Source: Persicitalea sp963716085 (GTDB lineage: Bacteria; Bacteroidota; Bacteroidia; Cytophagales; Spirosomataceae). From it: a DNA stretch of 64,000 nucleotides. The DNA is taken from assembly GCA_963716085.1 (NCBI GenBank), contig OY970288.1:3100001-3164000 (forward strand), written 5' to 3'. The notes under the pieces were generated by a model, which searched no databases, was not told where the DNA came from, and saw only the letters and a list, made by a program, of their open reading frames with translations. The position numbers were made by a program, and so were the translations under genes. Below, one piece after another: positions 17,981 to 27,900 of the stretch (position 1 is the first letter of the stretch; every line of letters starts with the position of its first letter).

Positions 17981-18012
17981 AAAAAAACGGGGAAGAAAAA
18001 TTTCTTCCCCGT
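17981..18012 (-). terminator. Terminator between LamG lipoprotein and GH144-like gene
   Basis: On the minus strand ACGGGGAAGAAA, loop TT, TTTCTTCCCCGT is followed by six T. It starts 9 bp past the LamG stop and lies 33 bp before the GH144-like start, so it may attenuate expression of the enzyme relative to the binding proteins. Confidence 0.88.
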
Positions 18013-18020
18013 CAGGCACC

Positions 18021-18854
18021 TTACATTTTCTTGGCGTACAACTCCTTGACTTCGGCTTCGGTGATCGCCTTGGTGTAAACTCTGAACTGATCCAGAGCGC
18101 CCAGGTAGTGTTTCATCCAGTCGGCCGGATCGCCGTTGATGCCGGCTTGCTGCTGAAAGCCGCCGATGATAAACATCGAAACGTTAGTGAATTTCAACGG
18201 CCCCAGCGGCGCATTGTCTCTGGTACGTTTGGCGACCGAGGCATCCAGCGGCAGCTTATTGCCGTCCAGGTAGGCAGCAAACGTAGAGGTACCCCCATCG
18301 TAAGTAAATGCCACGTGCTTCCACTTGCCGTAGGCATCTGGCCAGCGATTCAGGCCATTTGCCTTGCTGCCGTTGCCGTCGAATACGATCCAGTTGCCCG
18401 CAAAGTTAAACTTTACCAGCATGGAGTCGTTCCTGGCCGCGCCATCCACCATCATAAATGTATTGCCCCAAAAATCATCGGTTCGCGGCAGCATAAACAC
18501 CGACTGCGCTCCGCCGTCCCGTTCGTCGAGTTTCATCCAGAAGGCAAAAGTGAAGCTATCCATCGTGGCCAGCTTGCCCGCTGTATTGTATACAATCTGC
18601 CCGGTTTTGGAACCTTTGTAGGCTTTGCCCTGCACCCCGGCGATGTAAGAGACCCCGGTGGCGGTACCGCGCACCCCCAGGATGCTGTCCACGGGCGATC
18701 CCTCAAAAGCAAAAAGTCGCTGCAAAGGCCCGTTAAGGCTCGGGTCGTCGTCTTGGACATAATCAAAATCAGGCCGCACCATGTTTTGGCACGAAAAGGT
18801 CGTCACTACCGCAAAGAGGACGAGGAGTTTTGCAATTATCTTGTAAGTTTTCAT
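18021..18854 (-). CDS. LamG-domain lipoprotein of the polysaccharide locus
   Basis: The signal peptide ends at TFSC (lipidated Cys near residue 22). A single concanavalin/LamG sandwich fills the rest: FTFAFWMKLDE, WKHVAFTYDGGTSTFAAYLDG and LDQFRVYTKAITEAEVKELY are the usual strands. LamG proteins in this position replace SusE/SusF and are thought to bind the target glycan on the cell surface (inference from locus order). The start at 18854 (MKTYKI) is preferred to one 8 codons upstream because it begins the signal sequence. It lies between susD and the GH144-like gene. Confidence 0.8.
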   Translation of the reverse strand: MKTYKIIAKLLVLFAVVTTFSCQNMVRPDFDYVQDDDPSLNGPLQRLFAFEGSPVDSILGVRGTATGVSYIAGVQGKAYKGSKTGQIVYNTAGKLATMDSFTFAFWMKLDERDGGAQSVFMLPRTDDFWGNTFMMVDGAARNDSMLVKFNFAGNWIVFDGNGSKANGLNRWPDAYGKWKHVAFTYDGGTSTFAAYLDGNKLPLDASVAKRTRDNAPLGPLKFTNVSMFIIGGFQQQAGINGDPADWMKHYLGALDQFRVYTKAITEAEVKELYAKKM

Positions 18855-18865
18855 TTGAATAAAAG

Positions 18866-18959
18866 GGTTAACGGTCAACGGCTAAACGGCGTTCTACGAT
18901 CTTAATTTGGCCGCGCTACGACTTATTCCGCGAACCGTTGACCGTTAACCGTTAACCCT
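18866..18959. repeat. Inverted pair of heptamer arrays between susD and LamG gene
   Basis: GGTTAAC GGTCAAC GG at 18866 and GAACCGT TGACCGT TAACCGT TAACCCT at 18932-18959 are 7-bp arrays of one unit in opposite orientation. In the minus-strand transcript they can pair as a long stem (GGGTTAACGGT with ACCGTTAACCC). The array begins about 11 nt after the susD stop. It could stabilise or stall the mRNA between the two genes. Confidence 0.65.
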
Positions 18960-18970
18960 TGACCAAAAAA

Positions 18971-20458
18971 TTAATACTCAGGATTCTGCACCAACACGCC
19001 TTTCGACTTGTCGATTTCGCCCTGCGGAATGGGCAGGTAGCGATTGCGGGACTGGTAGCCAAGCTGGCGCAGTACTTCGTCGGCCTTACCCCAGCGGACG
19101 AGGTCGAAGAAGCGCTCGTTCTCCATGCCAAACTCTACGCGACGCTCGTGATGAATGATGTCGCGCAGGGCGGCCTTGTCCGTTGTCTTGATTTCGGGCA
19201 AAATGGCATTGTTTCCTGCACGGGCCCGGGCGCGAACCATTTCCAGCCATTTCAGGGCATCGGCGGTTTCGCCCAGTTCGTTGGCCGCTTCGGCGGCCCA
19301 TAGCAACACATCGGCGTAGCGGATCACCCGCAGGTTCATCCAGCGCCCGGCGCGGTTGGCCTTGGCCGCCCGGTCGTTGGGGTCGGTGTAGACTTTCTTG
19401 TTCCAGTAAGGCCGGGGAATGCTGGACGTGGCGGGCGGCACCCGCTCGTTGAATGGCGCATTGACCTGGCCGGAATACAGCAACGTGCCATCCTTGCGGG
19501 GGTCGCCCTTCTCGAAGGCCATGGCCAGGTCTTCGGTGGGCGTGTTGAATCCCCAACCCAGGTTCCACTCACCCGATCCCCGGACGCCCTGCACCTGGGC
19601 GTACTGAATGCCCAGGTTGGTTTGGGAAATGTCGTAATAAGCCTGAATCTCAAATATGGACTCGGCGTTATTCTCCCCTTCATTGCGGAAAATGCTGCTG
19701 TAATCCTTGACCAGGCTATAATTTCCCGAATTGATGACCTGCTTAGCCATTGCCAAAGCCCCAGCCCAGTCTTTACGCCACATCATTGACTTAGTGTGCA
19801 GCGCCCTGGCCGCTCCCCGCGTCAGACGGCCCGCGTAGGCGGCCCCCCAGGTAGCGGGAAGAACGGCAGCCGCCGCCTGCAGATCACTATCGATCAAAGC
19901 AAAAATCACGTTGGTCGGCGACTTGGGGATGTTGGCTTGCGCGGCGTTGGTGATTTTGAAGTCGATCTTGGGCACCTCCCCGTACGTGCGCACCAGGTTA
20001 AAATAAGCGTAAGCCCGCATGAATTTGGCTTCGCCCAAATTGACCTGCGTGGCCGGATCCGTAGCGCCCACGGAGTCGATGTCGGAGATCACGGCGTTGG
20101 CCGCGTTGATGAGCGCGTAATGATCGTTCCAGTAACCGTTGATGAGCCACTGATCCTTGACGTACTGAAATTTGTCAAAAATATTCTCGGTGTCGACGCC
20201 GTCCGTGACGGAACTGCCCTTGCCCGCATCATCGGAGCGGATGTTGTGGATGGCAATGTACGGCAGGGCCGACACGCCAAAGGCCCGCATCCGGGCGTAC
20301 ACGCCAAAGACCTGGCTGTCGAAAGAACCCGCCGGAATGTCTTTCTCGGTGTACCGTCCCAGCGGCTCACGATCCAAATAATCGTTACAGCCCGCCAGCA
20401 GCATCGCCCCCCCGAGGGCAACGACGGCAAGCGACTTAGTTAATTTTATTGAGTTCAT
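18971..20458 (-). CDS. SusD/RagB-family glycan-binding lipoprotein
   Basis: The start at 20458 gives a signal ending LLAGC with the family sequence CNDYLDREPLGRYTEKD just after the lipid Cys. TPR-like helices follow, with conserved AKFMRAYAYFNLVRTYGEVP near residue 140 and LRVIRYADVLLWAAEAANELG and HERRVEFGMENERFFDLVRWG near the C-terminus. SusD caps the SusC barrel and hands over oligosaccharides. 495 aa is normal. The IS4-family element ends 11 bp (one target duplication) before this start codon, so its native leader and probably its cotranscription with susC have been lost. Confidence 0.95.
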   Translation of the reverse strand: MNSIKLTKSLAVVALGGAMLLAGCNDYLDREPLGRYTEKDIPAGSFDSQVFGVYARMRAFGVSALPYIAIHNIRSDDAGKGSSVTDGVDTENIFDKFQYVKDQWLINGYWNDHYALINAANAVISDIDSVGATDPATQVNLGEAKFMRAYAYFNLVRTYGEVPKIDFKITNAAQANIPKSPTNVIFALIDSDLQAAAAVLPATWGAAYAGRLTRGAARALHTKSMMWRKDWAGALAMAKQVINSGNYSLVKDYSSIFRNEGENNAESIFEIQAYYDISQTNLGIQYAQVQGVRGSGEWNLGWGFNTPTEDLAMAFEKGDPRKDGTLLYSGQVNAPFNERVPPATSSIPRPYWNKKVYTDPNDRAAKANRAGRWMNLRVIRYADVLLWAAEAANELGETADALKWLEMVRARARAGNNAILPEIKTTDKAALRDIIHHERRVEFGMENERFFDLVRWGKADEVLRQLGYQSRNRYLPIPQGEIDKSKGVLVQNPEY

Positions 20459-20469
20459 AAGTTTGGTAT
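20459..20469. repeat. Target-site duplication, left copy
   Basis: AAGTTTGGTAT is repeated exactly at 21666-21676 on the other side of the IS, as expected for an 11-bp duplication made on insertion. Confidence 0.88.
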
Positions 20470-21665
20470 ACTGTACCCGAAGAAAATTGGCATAAAAAAC
20501 AAAAAGGCTGACCTTTGAAGCGACCAAGCATCAAAACCAGCCTTTGAGGATGACAGAAATCATCAACGCCCAAGTTATACAAATTTTCGATATCGTGCCC
20601 TTGGCGGCGAATTTAGCGCGAAAAAAATTCATCTCCGGCTTTCTGACTGGGCTTATAAATAGCAGAAAAGTACAATTCAAGGAGATCGCCCTGCATATGT
20701 CTTCTAAGGCAAAAGACGAATCCGTAGAGCGAAAGATACAGTCGTTTTTCAAGGATTTTGTATTTGATTATGACAAAGTCTGCTTGTTACTTTTGCTGTT
20801 TTTACCTAAGAGTAAACTTGATTTATGCATAGACAGGACGGAGTGGGATTTCGGCGTTTATCAGTGTAATATCTTGATGATAGTCGCAAAGTGTGGCTCG
20901 GTTGGAATTCCGCTGTATTGGAAGCTCCTCGATAATAAATCTGGCAACAGCAACTGGCTTGACCGATGTGACTTGTTGGATAAACTGGTGAACGTAATTG
21001 GGAAAGAACGGATAAATACGATTATCGGTGACCGAGAATTTATTGGACTTGAATGGATCAAATACCTAAAATCCAATAATATAGACTATTGTATGCGTGT
21101 TCCGAAGAGTCACTTGATAACTTTAAAAAATGGAGACGTTTTTTCAATAGGTGAGCTTTTGAGCAAACAAAGCGAAAGGTATTTCCAAGATTGCATGGTG
21201 GACGGTGTCTGGGGTAATTCTATGCTAAAAACACTAGTAAAGGGAGATTTTTTGTTTTTGATAGGGAATCTTCCAGCCAAAAACTTAGGTGAAACTTATA
21301 GGAAACGCTGGTCAATAGAAGTACTCTTTCAGAGTTTCAAAAAAAGAGGGTTTGACTTGGAAAGTACACATTTGAAAAGCAGTGATAAATTGAGTAAATT
21401 ATTGGTCTTCGTTAGCATAGCGGTCGCAATATGTGTGAAAGTTGGTGAACTTCATCATGAAAAAGTACAAAATATAAAGATTAAGAAGCACGGCTATAAA
21501 GCGAACAGTTTTTTTAGGAAGGGACTTGACATTTTGCGGAGTGGACTTAAAAACCCAAAAGAGAGTTTTACTCAATTCTGGCAGGAGTGCATAAGTTCGT
21601 TCGTCAGGTGGATCATACTTCAAATAACTTATAATCAGAATTTTATAAAAATACTCGGGTAGAGT
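20470..21665 (+). mobile_element. IS4-family insertion sequence between susC and susD
   Basis: The ends are ACTGTACCCGA (left) and the complement of ACTCTACCCGA (right), 10 of 11 matching. Total length is 1196 bp, flanked by an 11-bp direct repeat. One transposase gene fills it. Near the left end AAAGGCTG (20503-20510) and CAGCCTTT (20538-20545) form a hairpin just before the start codon, like the fold-back that protects IS10/IS50-type elements from read-through expression. The element is AT-rich compared with its host. The intact duplication and gene suggest recent arrival. Confidence 0.92.
20550..21662 (+). CDS. IS4-family transposase
   Basis: A DDE transposase of 370 aa. The first Asp lies in LCIDRTEWDFG and the second in IGDREFIG. 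The YREK signature of IS4 elements is exact (Y-x2-R-x3-E-x6-K) in YRKRWSIEVLFQSFK, supplying the catalytic Glu. The ATG at 20550 is preferred over the TTG two codons earlier. The stop codon TAG (21660-21662) is part of the right terminal repeat. All catalytic motifs are present, so it is probably active. It runs opposite to susC and susD. Confidence 0.93.
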   Translation: MTEIINAQVIQIFDIVPLAANLARKKFISGFLTGLINSRKVQFKEIALHMSSKAKDESVERKIQSFFKDFVFDYDKVCLLLLLFLPKSKLDLCIDRTEWDFGVYQCNILMIVAKCGSVGIPLYWKLLDNKSGNSNWLDRCDLLDKLVNVIGKERINTIIGDREFIGLEWIKYLKSNNIDYCMRVPKSHLITLKNGDVFSIGELLSKQSERYFQDCMVDGVWGNSMLKTLVKGDFLFLIGNLPAKNLGETYRKRWSIEVLFQSFKKRGFDLESTHLKSSDKLSKLLVFVSIAVAICVKVGELHHEKVQNIKIKKHGYKANSFFRKGLDILRSGLKNPKESFTQFWQECISSFVRWIILQITYNQNFIKILG

Positions 21666-21676
21666 AAGTTTGGTAT
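21666..21676. repeat. Target-site duplication, right copy
   Basis: AAGTTTGGTAT, identical to 20459-20469. Removing the IS and one copy restores a short susC-susD intergenic region of about 110 bp. Confidence 0.88.
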
Positions 21677-21747
21677 TTATAAGTTCTTCGTAATAAGTTT
21701 TTGTACAACGTACTTTGTTGATTATATGCCGGCAGATGCCATTCCAC

Positions 21748-21779
21748 TTTGTGCCTTTGTGCCTTTGTGCCTTTGGTAC
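21748..21779. repeat. Octamer array TTTGTGCC x3 + TTTGGTAC after susC
   Basis: Three exact TTTGTGCC units and one TTTGGTAC variant end 1 nt from the susC stop codon (21781-21783 on the minus strand). The same two unit types recur in arrays at 40704 and 53017. Confidence 0.8.
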
Positions 21780-21780
21780 T

Positions 21781-24700
21781 TTAAAAATTAAGATTCAAAC
21801 CAAAAGTATAAATCGCGGGCAGGGGATACGTCCCATCGTCCACACCGAAGGCAATCGTGCTGCCACCGATTTCCGGCGTGAAGCCCGTGCTGTTGGTAAA
21901 GGTGATCAGGTTCTGCGCGTTGACGAACACCCGCAGTGACTTCAACTTGACCCGGTTGAGCATTTCCTTTTTGAAATTATAGCCCAACTGCAAATTTCGA
22001 ATGCGGAAATAGCTGCCGTCCTCGATCCAGTAGGAAGAAGGAACGTAGTTGGTCGAGTGTCCCGTGTGCAGGATCGGCTCCCAGTTGGAAGTCCCCTCGC
22101 CGTTCCAGCGGTCGAGCCGCCCCCTCTGGAAGTTGAATTGCGCAAAAGTACCTCGGTTCCAGTCACGGAATATTTCGTTTCCGTACACACCGTTGCCTTC
22201 CACGCTCAGATCGAAGCCCCGGTAATTCAGCGTCAGGTTGAGACCGTAGGTAAAGTCGGGCGTGGGGTTGCCGATCATCGTCCGGTCGTCTTCCGTGATC
22301 GAGCCGTCCCCGTTGGTGTCAGCATATTTCAGGTCGCCCGGCCCCACCTGGCCGATGGAACTGGCGGGCGACCGGACCACGTCGACTTCGTTTTGGTACA
22401 CGCCCGCCACTTCATAACCATAAAAATACCCAATCGGAAAGCCCTCCGTGGTGCGGGAGGCTCCCCGGATAATGGCAAAGCCGGTGGTGGCCAGCGACTC
22501 CACTGTGTTGTTGAGGGTCGTAAAGTTGCCGCCAATCCGGTAGGAGAAATCCTTGGTCACGTCCTGGTTCCAGGAGGCCGTCAGTTCGATACCGTGGTTG
22601 GAAATCTCCCCCGCGTTGGTCAGGCCGGGCGTCGTACCTGCTGCACCGGGAATCAAGGCCAGAATATCGTTCGTCAGCTTATTGTAGTAGTTGGCTTCGA
22701 GAAACAAACGATTTTTCAGGGTGTATAGCTCAAAACCCGCCTCGAAAGCCCGAATATTTTCCCAGTGCAAGTTGGGATCGTAGAGGTATTCGTTCTGCAA
22801 AGCCGCCACGATGTTTTCGCCAAACACGCCGGAGTTGGCGGCGGTAAGCGTCGGGTAGGCGGGGTAGCGGTAGCGGCTGTCGATGTTCTGACTACCCAGA
22901 ATTCCCCACGAACCTTTCACTTTCAGGTAGTCGATCACGCTTTGGCTCTTGAAGAAATCCTCTTCGCTCACCAGCCAGCCCGCGCCCACGGAACCGAAGT
23001 TCTGCCAGCGGCCATTGCCCGTAAAGGCCGAGCTGCCGTCGCGGCGGAAGGAAGCGTTGAGCAGGTACCTGCCATTGAAGTTGTAAAGCACCCGACCCAG
23101 GTACGAAAGCGTAGCCGATTCCCAGGCCGAGCCATCGCCGCGCTTGGTGGAAGCATCGCCTACGTTGTCCACGTACCAAAACTGGGGATTGTTAGGAATC
23201 TCGAAGCTATTGCCTTGCTGGACACTGGCCGAGGTGCCTTCATAGTTGCGGTAATAGGTGGTTATTCCGCCCAATACGGTCAGATCGTGTCCACCGAATT
23301 TCTTGGCGTAGGTCAGCAGGTAGTCTTGCTGTAATTTTGAGAAAAGATTCTGGCTCTGGTTGACAGAAGTTTGCTGAACCAGTTCATCACGCTTGTTCTC
23401 ACCCACAATTTCGGGGTTGAACACCGTAACCAAGGGCCGATAGGAGCGGTTGGTATTGAAACCGTAATCGGCGTAAAGCGTCGCCTTAAAGTTGAAATCA
23501 TTCAGGAAAAACACTTGGCCGTAAATGCTGCCCACGCCCCGGTACTGGGTTCCGATGGAGGTTTGACGTTGCGATACGACGTCTACCAACGGATTATACA
23601 CCTGCGCCCGTTGAAAATCGGGTAAGGTATGGTAGAGTCCGGTCGCCTCGTCACGGATCGGAGCAATGGGTACCGCTCGGATAGCCGACCCCACGCCCTT
23701 GTTATCGGGCAGATTGGCTTTGTAAGCATTGAAAGTGACGCCGAATTTCAAAGACTTGGTCACGCTCAGCTCATCGTTGAGGTTGACCGTGATTTTTTGG
23801 TACTGCTCGTGTTTGATGATCCCCTCTTCCTTTACGTAGCCGACGCCCATGTAGAACTTGTTCTTCTCCGAGGCACCCGACACGCTGAGGTTGTTGTAGT
23901 TCAGCGCGCCGCGCTGGAAGATCTGATCCTGCCAGTCGGTGTTGCCCGTCCAGATGGAGTAGTCGTAGGGGGCGCTGCCCTGGTTGGCGAGTTGCTCGTT
24001 GAATAACTCCTTGAACTCGTCGGCGTCGGTTAGGTCCATCCGCTTCTGTACCTGCTTGAAGCCCAGCGTCGTGTTGAAGTTGAAGTTCAATTGCCCGGCT
24101 TTGGCTTTTTTGGTCGTGATGGCGATGGCTCCGTTGGCACCCCTCACGCCAAAAATAGCCAATGAAGAAGGGTCTTTAAGCACTTCCACCGACTCGATAT
24201 CAGCCGGGTTGAGAAAGTCGATGTTGTCGTTCAGAATACCGTCCACGATGTACACCGGACTAGCTCCGTTAATCGAGTTCGTTCCCCGGATGCGCACGTC
24301 GGGACTGGCCCCGGGGCGGCCGGAGTTGACGATAGAAAGTCCGGCCACGCGCCCTTGCAGGGCGCTTACGGGATTCACTACAGGCTTGTCGGCTATTTCT
24401 TCGCCTTTTATCGTCACGATGGAACCCGTGAGGTCACGTTTGCTCGCAGTACCGTAACCGATGACCACCACCTCGCTCAGGGCGCGGACATCGTCTTCCA
24501 GGTTCACACTTATGTTGGTCTGGTTACCGACTGTCACCTCCTTAGGCGTCATGCCGATCATGGAAAAAACGAGCGTAGAATTCTTCGAGGGGACTGTGAT
24601 CGTGTAATTTCCCTCCACATCGGTAGGTACCCCCGAGGTGGTGCCTTTCACTAATACGTTCACGCCCGGCAGGCCTCCCCCGTCGGCCCCGGTCACCTTG

Positions 24701-24786
24701 CCCGACACACTGATATCCTGCGCCTGAGCGAGTCCGCCCAGCGCCAGTACTATCGTCAGGCAGACTGATTGTAGGAATAATTTCAT
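21781..24786 (-). CDS. SusC/RagA-family TonB-linked outer-membrane receptor
   Basis: 1001 aa. The signal peptide ends at AQAQ. A CarboxypepD_reg-like domain (about 25-110) opens with ISVSGKVTGADGGGLPGV. The plug follows (SEVVVIGYG, the family motif; then VSALQGRVAGLSIVNSG and VRIRGTNSINGASPVYIVDG). The 22-strand barrel closes with an aromatic-terminated TFGLNLNF. It imports oligosaccharides with TonB energy and SusD as lid. All the usual parts are intact. It is first gene of the locus, with a promoter candidate at 24837-24869. Barrel details do not reveal the glycan; the GH144-like enzyme points to beta-1,2-glucan. Confidence 0.96.
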   Translation of the reverse strand: MKLFLQSVCLTIVLALGGLAQAQDISVSGKVTGADGGGLPGVNVLVKGTTSGVPTDVEGNYTITVPSKNSTLVFSMIGMTPKEVTVGNQTNISVNLEDDVRALSEVVVIGYGTASKRDLTGSIVTIKGEEIADKPVVNPVSALQGRVAGLSIVNSGRPGASPDVRIRGTNSINGASPVYIVDGILNDNIDFLNPADIESVEVLKDPSSLAIFGVRGANGAIAITTKKAKAGQLNFNFNTTLGFKQVQKRMDLTDADEFKELFNEQLANQGSAPYDYSIWTGNTDWQDQIFQRGALNYNNLSVSGASEKNKFYMGVGYVKEEGIIKHEQYQKITVNLNDELSVTKSLKFGVTFNAYKANLPDNKGVGSAIRAVPIAPIRDEATGLYHTLPDFQRAQVYNPLVDVVSQRQTSIGTQYRGVGSIYGQVFFLNDFNFKATLYADYGFNTNRSYRPLVTVFNPEIVGENKRDELVQQTSVNQSQNLFSKLQQDYLLTYAKKFGGHDLTVLGGITTYYRNYEGTSASVQQGNSFEIPNNPQFWYVDNVGDASTKRGDGSAWESATLSYLGRVLYNFNGRYLLNASFRRDGSSAFTGNGRWQNFGSVGAGWLVSEEDFFKSQSVIDYLKVKGSWGILGSQNIDSRYRYPAYPTLTAANSGVFGENIVAALQNEYLYDPNLHWENIRAFEAGFELYTLKNRLFLEANYYNKLTNDILALIPGAAGTTPGLTNAGEISNHGIELTASWNQDVTKDFSYRIGGNFTTLNNTVESLATTGFAIIRGASRTTEGFPIGYFYGYEVAGVYQNEVDVVRSPASSIGQVGPGDLKYADTNGDGSITEDDRTMIGNPTPDFTYGLNLTLNYRGFDLSVEGNGVYGNEIFRDWNRGTFAQFNFQRGRLDRWNGEGTSNWEPILHTGHSTNYVPSSYWIEDGSYFRIRNLQLGYNFKKEMLNRVKLKSLRVFVNAQNLITFTNSTGFTPEIGGSTIAFGVDDGTYPLPAIYTFGLNLNF

Positions 24787-24836
24787 GGTCTTTTTAGTTT
24801 GATGGTGGATTGAAATAGTATCCTAAATATGATGGG

Positions 24837-24869
24837 CAAAGGTAAATCATTATCTCCAAATCTTGCAAA
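24837..24869 (-). promoter_or_regulatory. Promoter candidate of the susC-susD-LamG-GH144 locus
   Basis: On the minus strand TTTG (24869-24866), a 21-nt spacer and TACCTTTG (24844-24837) match the Bacteroidota -33/-7 consensus TTTG and TAnnTTTG. The implied leader is about 45 nt. No operator or sigma/anti-sigma gene is seen nearby. Confidence 0.5.
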
Positions 24870-24928
24870 GATCATTGAACAATTACATTACAATTTAAGA
24901 CAAAACTTGTAAACCCTAAACATACTTT

Positions 24929-27900
24929 ATGCGCGCATTATTATTCCTCGCAGTATCATCCATCCTTGGAAAGGGTTATTTTCTCGCTTTCCCAGGGCTT
25001 GAAGATTCGGGCGTCCTCACTACCACCGAAACTACGCTCGTCATCAGGCAGAATGAAAAAGCAGAAACCATAGAAATCTTCCGGCAGGGCGAAACCAAGC
25101 CCATCGTCACCCAAGTCGCCCAGGCCGGTTTCCGGCCCTACCTCCACCCCATCGTCGCGCCCGATGGCAAAGGCCTGCTCACCGAGTACAGCCCCGGCCA
25201 CCACAAGCACCAAACCGGCTTGTACTGGGGCTTCACCCGCGTGAATGGCCGCGATTATTTCCATCACCCCACCGATGGCTACTGGCGACGCGTGTCGGCC
25301 AAAGTGCTGGAAGCTAAGGGTGAGGAAGTAAAATGGCAAACGGTGTACGATCTGCTGGATGAAAACGGAAAAACTACCCTCACCGAAACCCAAACCTGGA
25401 CCATGCGCGAAGAGGATGGCAAGTACTTCCTGGATCTGACCTGGAACGGCGAGGCCCAAACCGACGTGACCATCGGCAAATACGACTACGGCGGACTGTT
25501 CCTGCGGATGCCGTGGAAGGAAGGCATCAAAGGCGAGGTGGTCAACGCCGCCCGGCAGCGCAACGAAAAGGCCGAGGGCCAACGCGCCATGTGGGTCGAC
25601 GCCGGGATGCAGGTGGCGGGCCGCGACGACCTGGCCCACTTCGCTATCTTCGACCATCCGACCAACAAGGGCTACCCGCAGCCCTGGCGCGTGGACAGTC
25701 AGCTCGGTATTGGCCCAGCCCGTGCCCGCAGCGGCGACTGGACCATCAAAAAAGGTGAAACCGAGACCATCCGACACGGCATCGTGGTGTATACCGGCGA
25801 ACTCAACGACGTGGAGTTGACCCGACATTGGGAAAAATTCACGGGCAAAGCGGGGATGTACTCCACCGCCGATCTCTGGAATCTGGCCCGGCAGGAGGGC
25901 CGTGACGCCAAGTTGCTCAGTCCCGAAGAGGCCGTGGCGGCCATAACGATTAAAGACGGGTTTGCCGTCAACGCCTGGGCCGCCGAGCCAATGGTGACGC
26001 AGCCGATGGCCTTCTGCTGGGATGACCGCGGCCGCCTGTGGGTGGCCGAAAACCGCGACTACGAGTCGCGGGCCCAAGGATTCTCCAACGATGGCAACAG
26101 CCGCATCGTGATTCTGGAAGACACCGACCGCGATGGCGTGGCCGACAGCCGAAAGGTGTTCATGGAAGGCATCGCCTTCCCGGCGGCCCTGGCCGTGGGC
26201 TTCGATGGTGTGTTCGTGGGCGCACCGCCCAATCTGCTCTTCGTCCCTGACAAAAACCACGATGACCGGGCCGACACGGACGACATCGAGGTGCGGCTGA
26301 CGGGCTGGGGCATCCGTGACCGCCACGAAACGCTGAACAGCTTTCACTGGGGACCCGACGGCTGGCTGTATGGCTTGCAGGGTTTCGCTACGCCCTCCAA
26401 AATCCGCAAGCCTGGCGGCAAAGGACGCATTTATCGCCACAACGACCCATTTCCTGAGAATCTCTTAACCGGAGAAGGTACTGACATCAACGGCGGCGTG
26501 TGGCGGTACCACCCTACGAAGGAGAAATTTGAGGTCGTGGCCCATGGGTTCAGCAATCCCTGGGGCATCGACTTCGACGCCAAGGGGCAGATGTTCATCA
26601 CGGCCTGCGTGATTCCGCATTTATGGTTCGTCATCCCGGGCGGAATCTACCATCGGCAGGGCGGACAGCATTTCAACCCTTACGTCTATGACGACATCAA
26701 GACCATCGCCGACCACCGCCACCGCTCGGCCCACGGCGGGGCCAGAATCTACCAGTCGGATGCTTTTCCGGCGGGGGAGCGGGGCAAGATTTTCATGGCC
26801 AATATCCACGAACACGCGGTACTTTCCGACGTACTGGAACCCAAAGGCTCGGGCTTCGTCGGCCACCACGGCGACGATTTCATGCTGGCCAACAATGCCC
26901 AGTGGGTCGGGTTCAGCCTGGAAGTGGGGCCCGAGGGCGGGCTGTACGCGCTGGACTGGCACGATGCCGACATCTGCGGCTCGGATGTGCTGAATAAAGA
27001 AACGGGCCGCATTTTTCGGATTATGCCCAAAACCTCGCAAGCGAAAGATTGGCCGGATCGCTACGCGGATTTGGGCAAGATGACCGACGCGCAGCTCGTG
27101 GCCCTGCAAACCAGCCCCAGCGAGTGGCACGCCCGTCGGGCGCGGGTGATTTTGCAAGGTCGGGCGGCGAAGGGAAAACTGGCTGCTTCGACACAGCCTG
27201 AACTGCGGAAGCTTTTTCAGAATTACGACCAGCCTGACTTCCGGCTGCGGGCTATGTGGGCGCTGCACGTGACGGACGGTTTTTCCAAAAACGATTTGTT
27301 CCAGGCTTTGGCCGACCCGGACGCCCACGTAAGGGCCTGGGCCATCCAGCTTTTGTGCCAAGATCAGCCGCCGACTTCGGAGGTCGTGTTGCAGTTAGTC
27401 AAAATGGCCCAAAACGACCCCTCGCCCGTCGTGCGGCTATACCTGGCCTCGGCCATGCAGCGGCTGGATAAACCTTCGCGCTGGCGCATCGCCGAGCAAC
27501 TCGTGCGCCACGACGAGGATGCCGACGACCACAATTTGCCCAAGATGATCTGGTTCGGGCTGGAACCGATGGTGGCCCAAAACGTCACCCGCGCCCTGAA
27601 CCTGGCCATTAAAAGCCGCATTCCGATGGTCACCGAGTTCATCGCGCGCCGGATGGTGGACGCCGATGCGACGGAAAAGGTAGTCTCGACACTCGAAAAT
27701 TTTCCCGAAAATAATACCCTGTTGGCGGGAATGCGGAATGCCCTCGAAGGCCGCTACGACGTAGTAGCGCCCAAAAACTGGCCGAAGGTGTACGCCAAAC
27801 TGATGAAGGGCGACGACGCCACGGCCATCGTCGCCCGCGACATCGCCCAGCACTTCGGCGACACCGAAGCCGCCAAAAACCAACTAGCTGCCCTGAAAAA

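Noticed and set aside
17976..18905. A 309-codon open frame on the plus strand
   Set aside because: Antisense to the LamG lipoprotein; it also runs through a terminator hairpin.
24956..26440. A 494-codon open frame on the minus strand
   Set aside because: It lies antisense inside the DUF6807/propeller/cytochrome gene, has no recognisable motif, and the plus-strand protein is clearly real. GC-rich third positions keep the opposite frame open.
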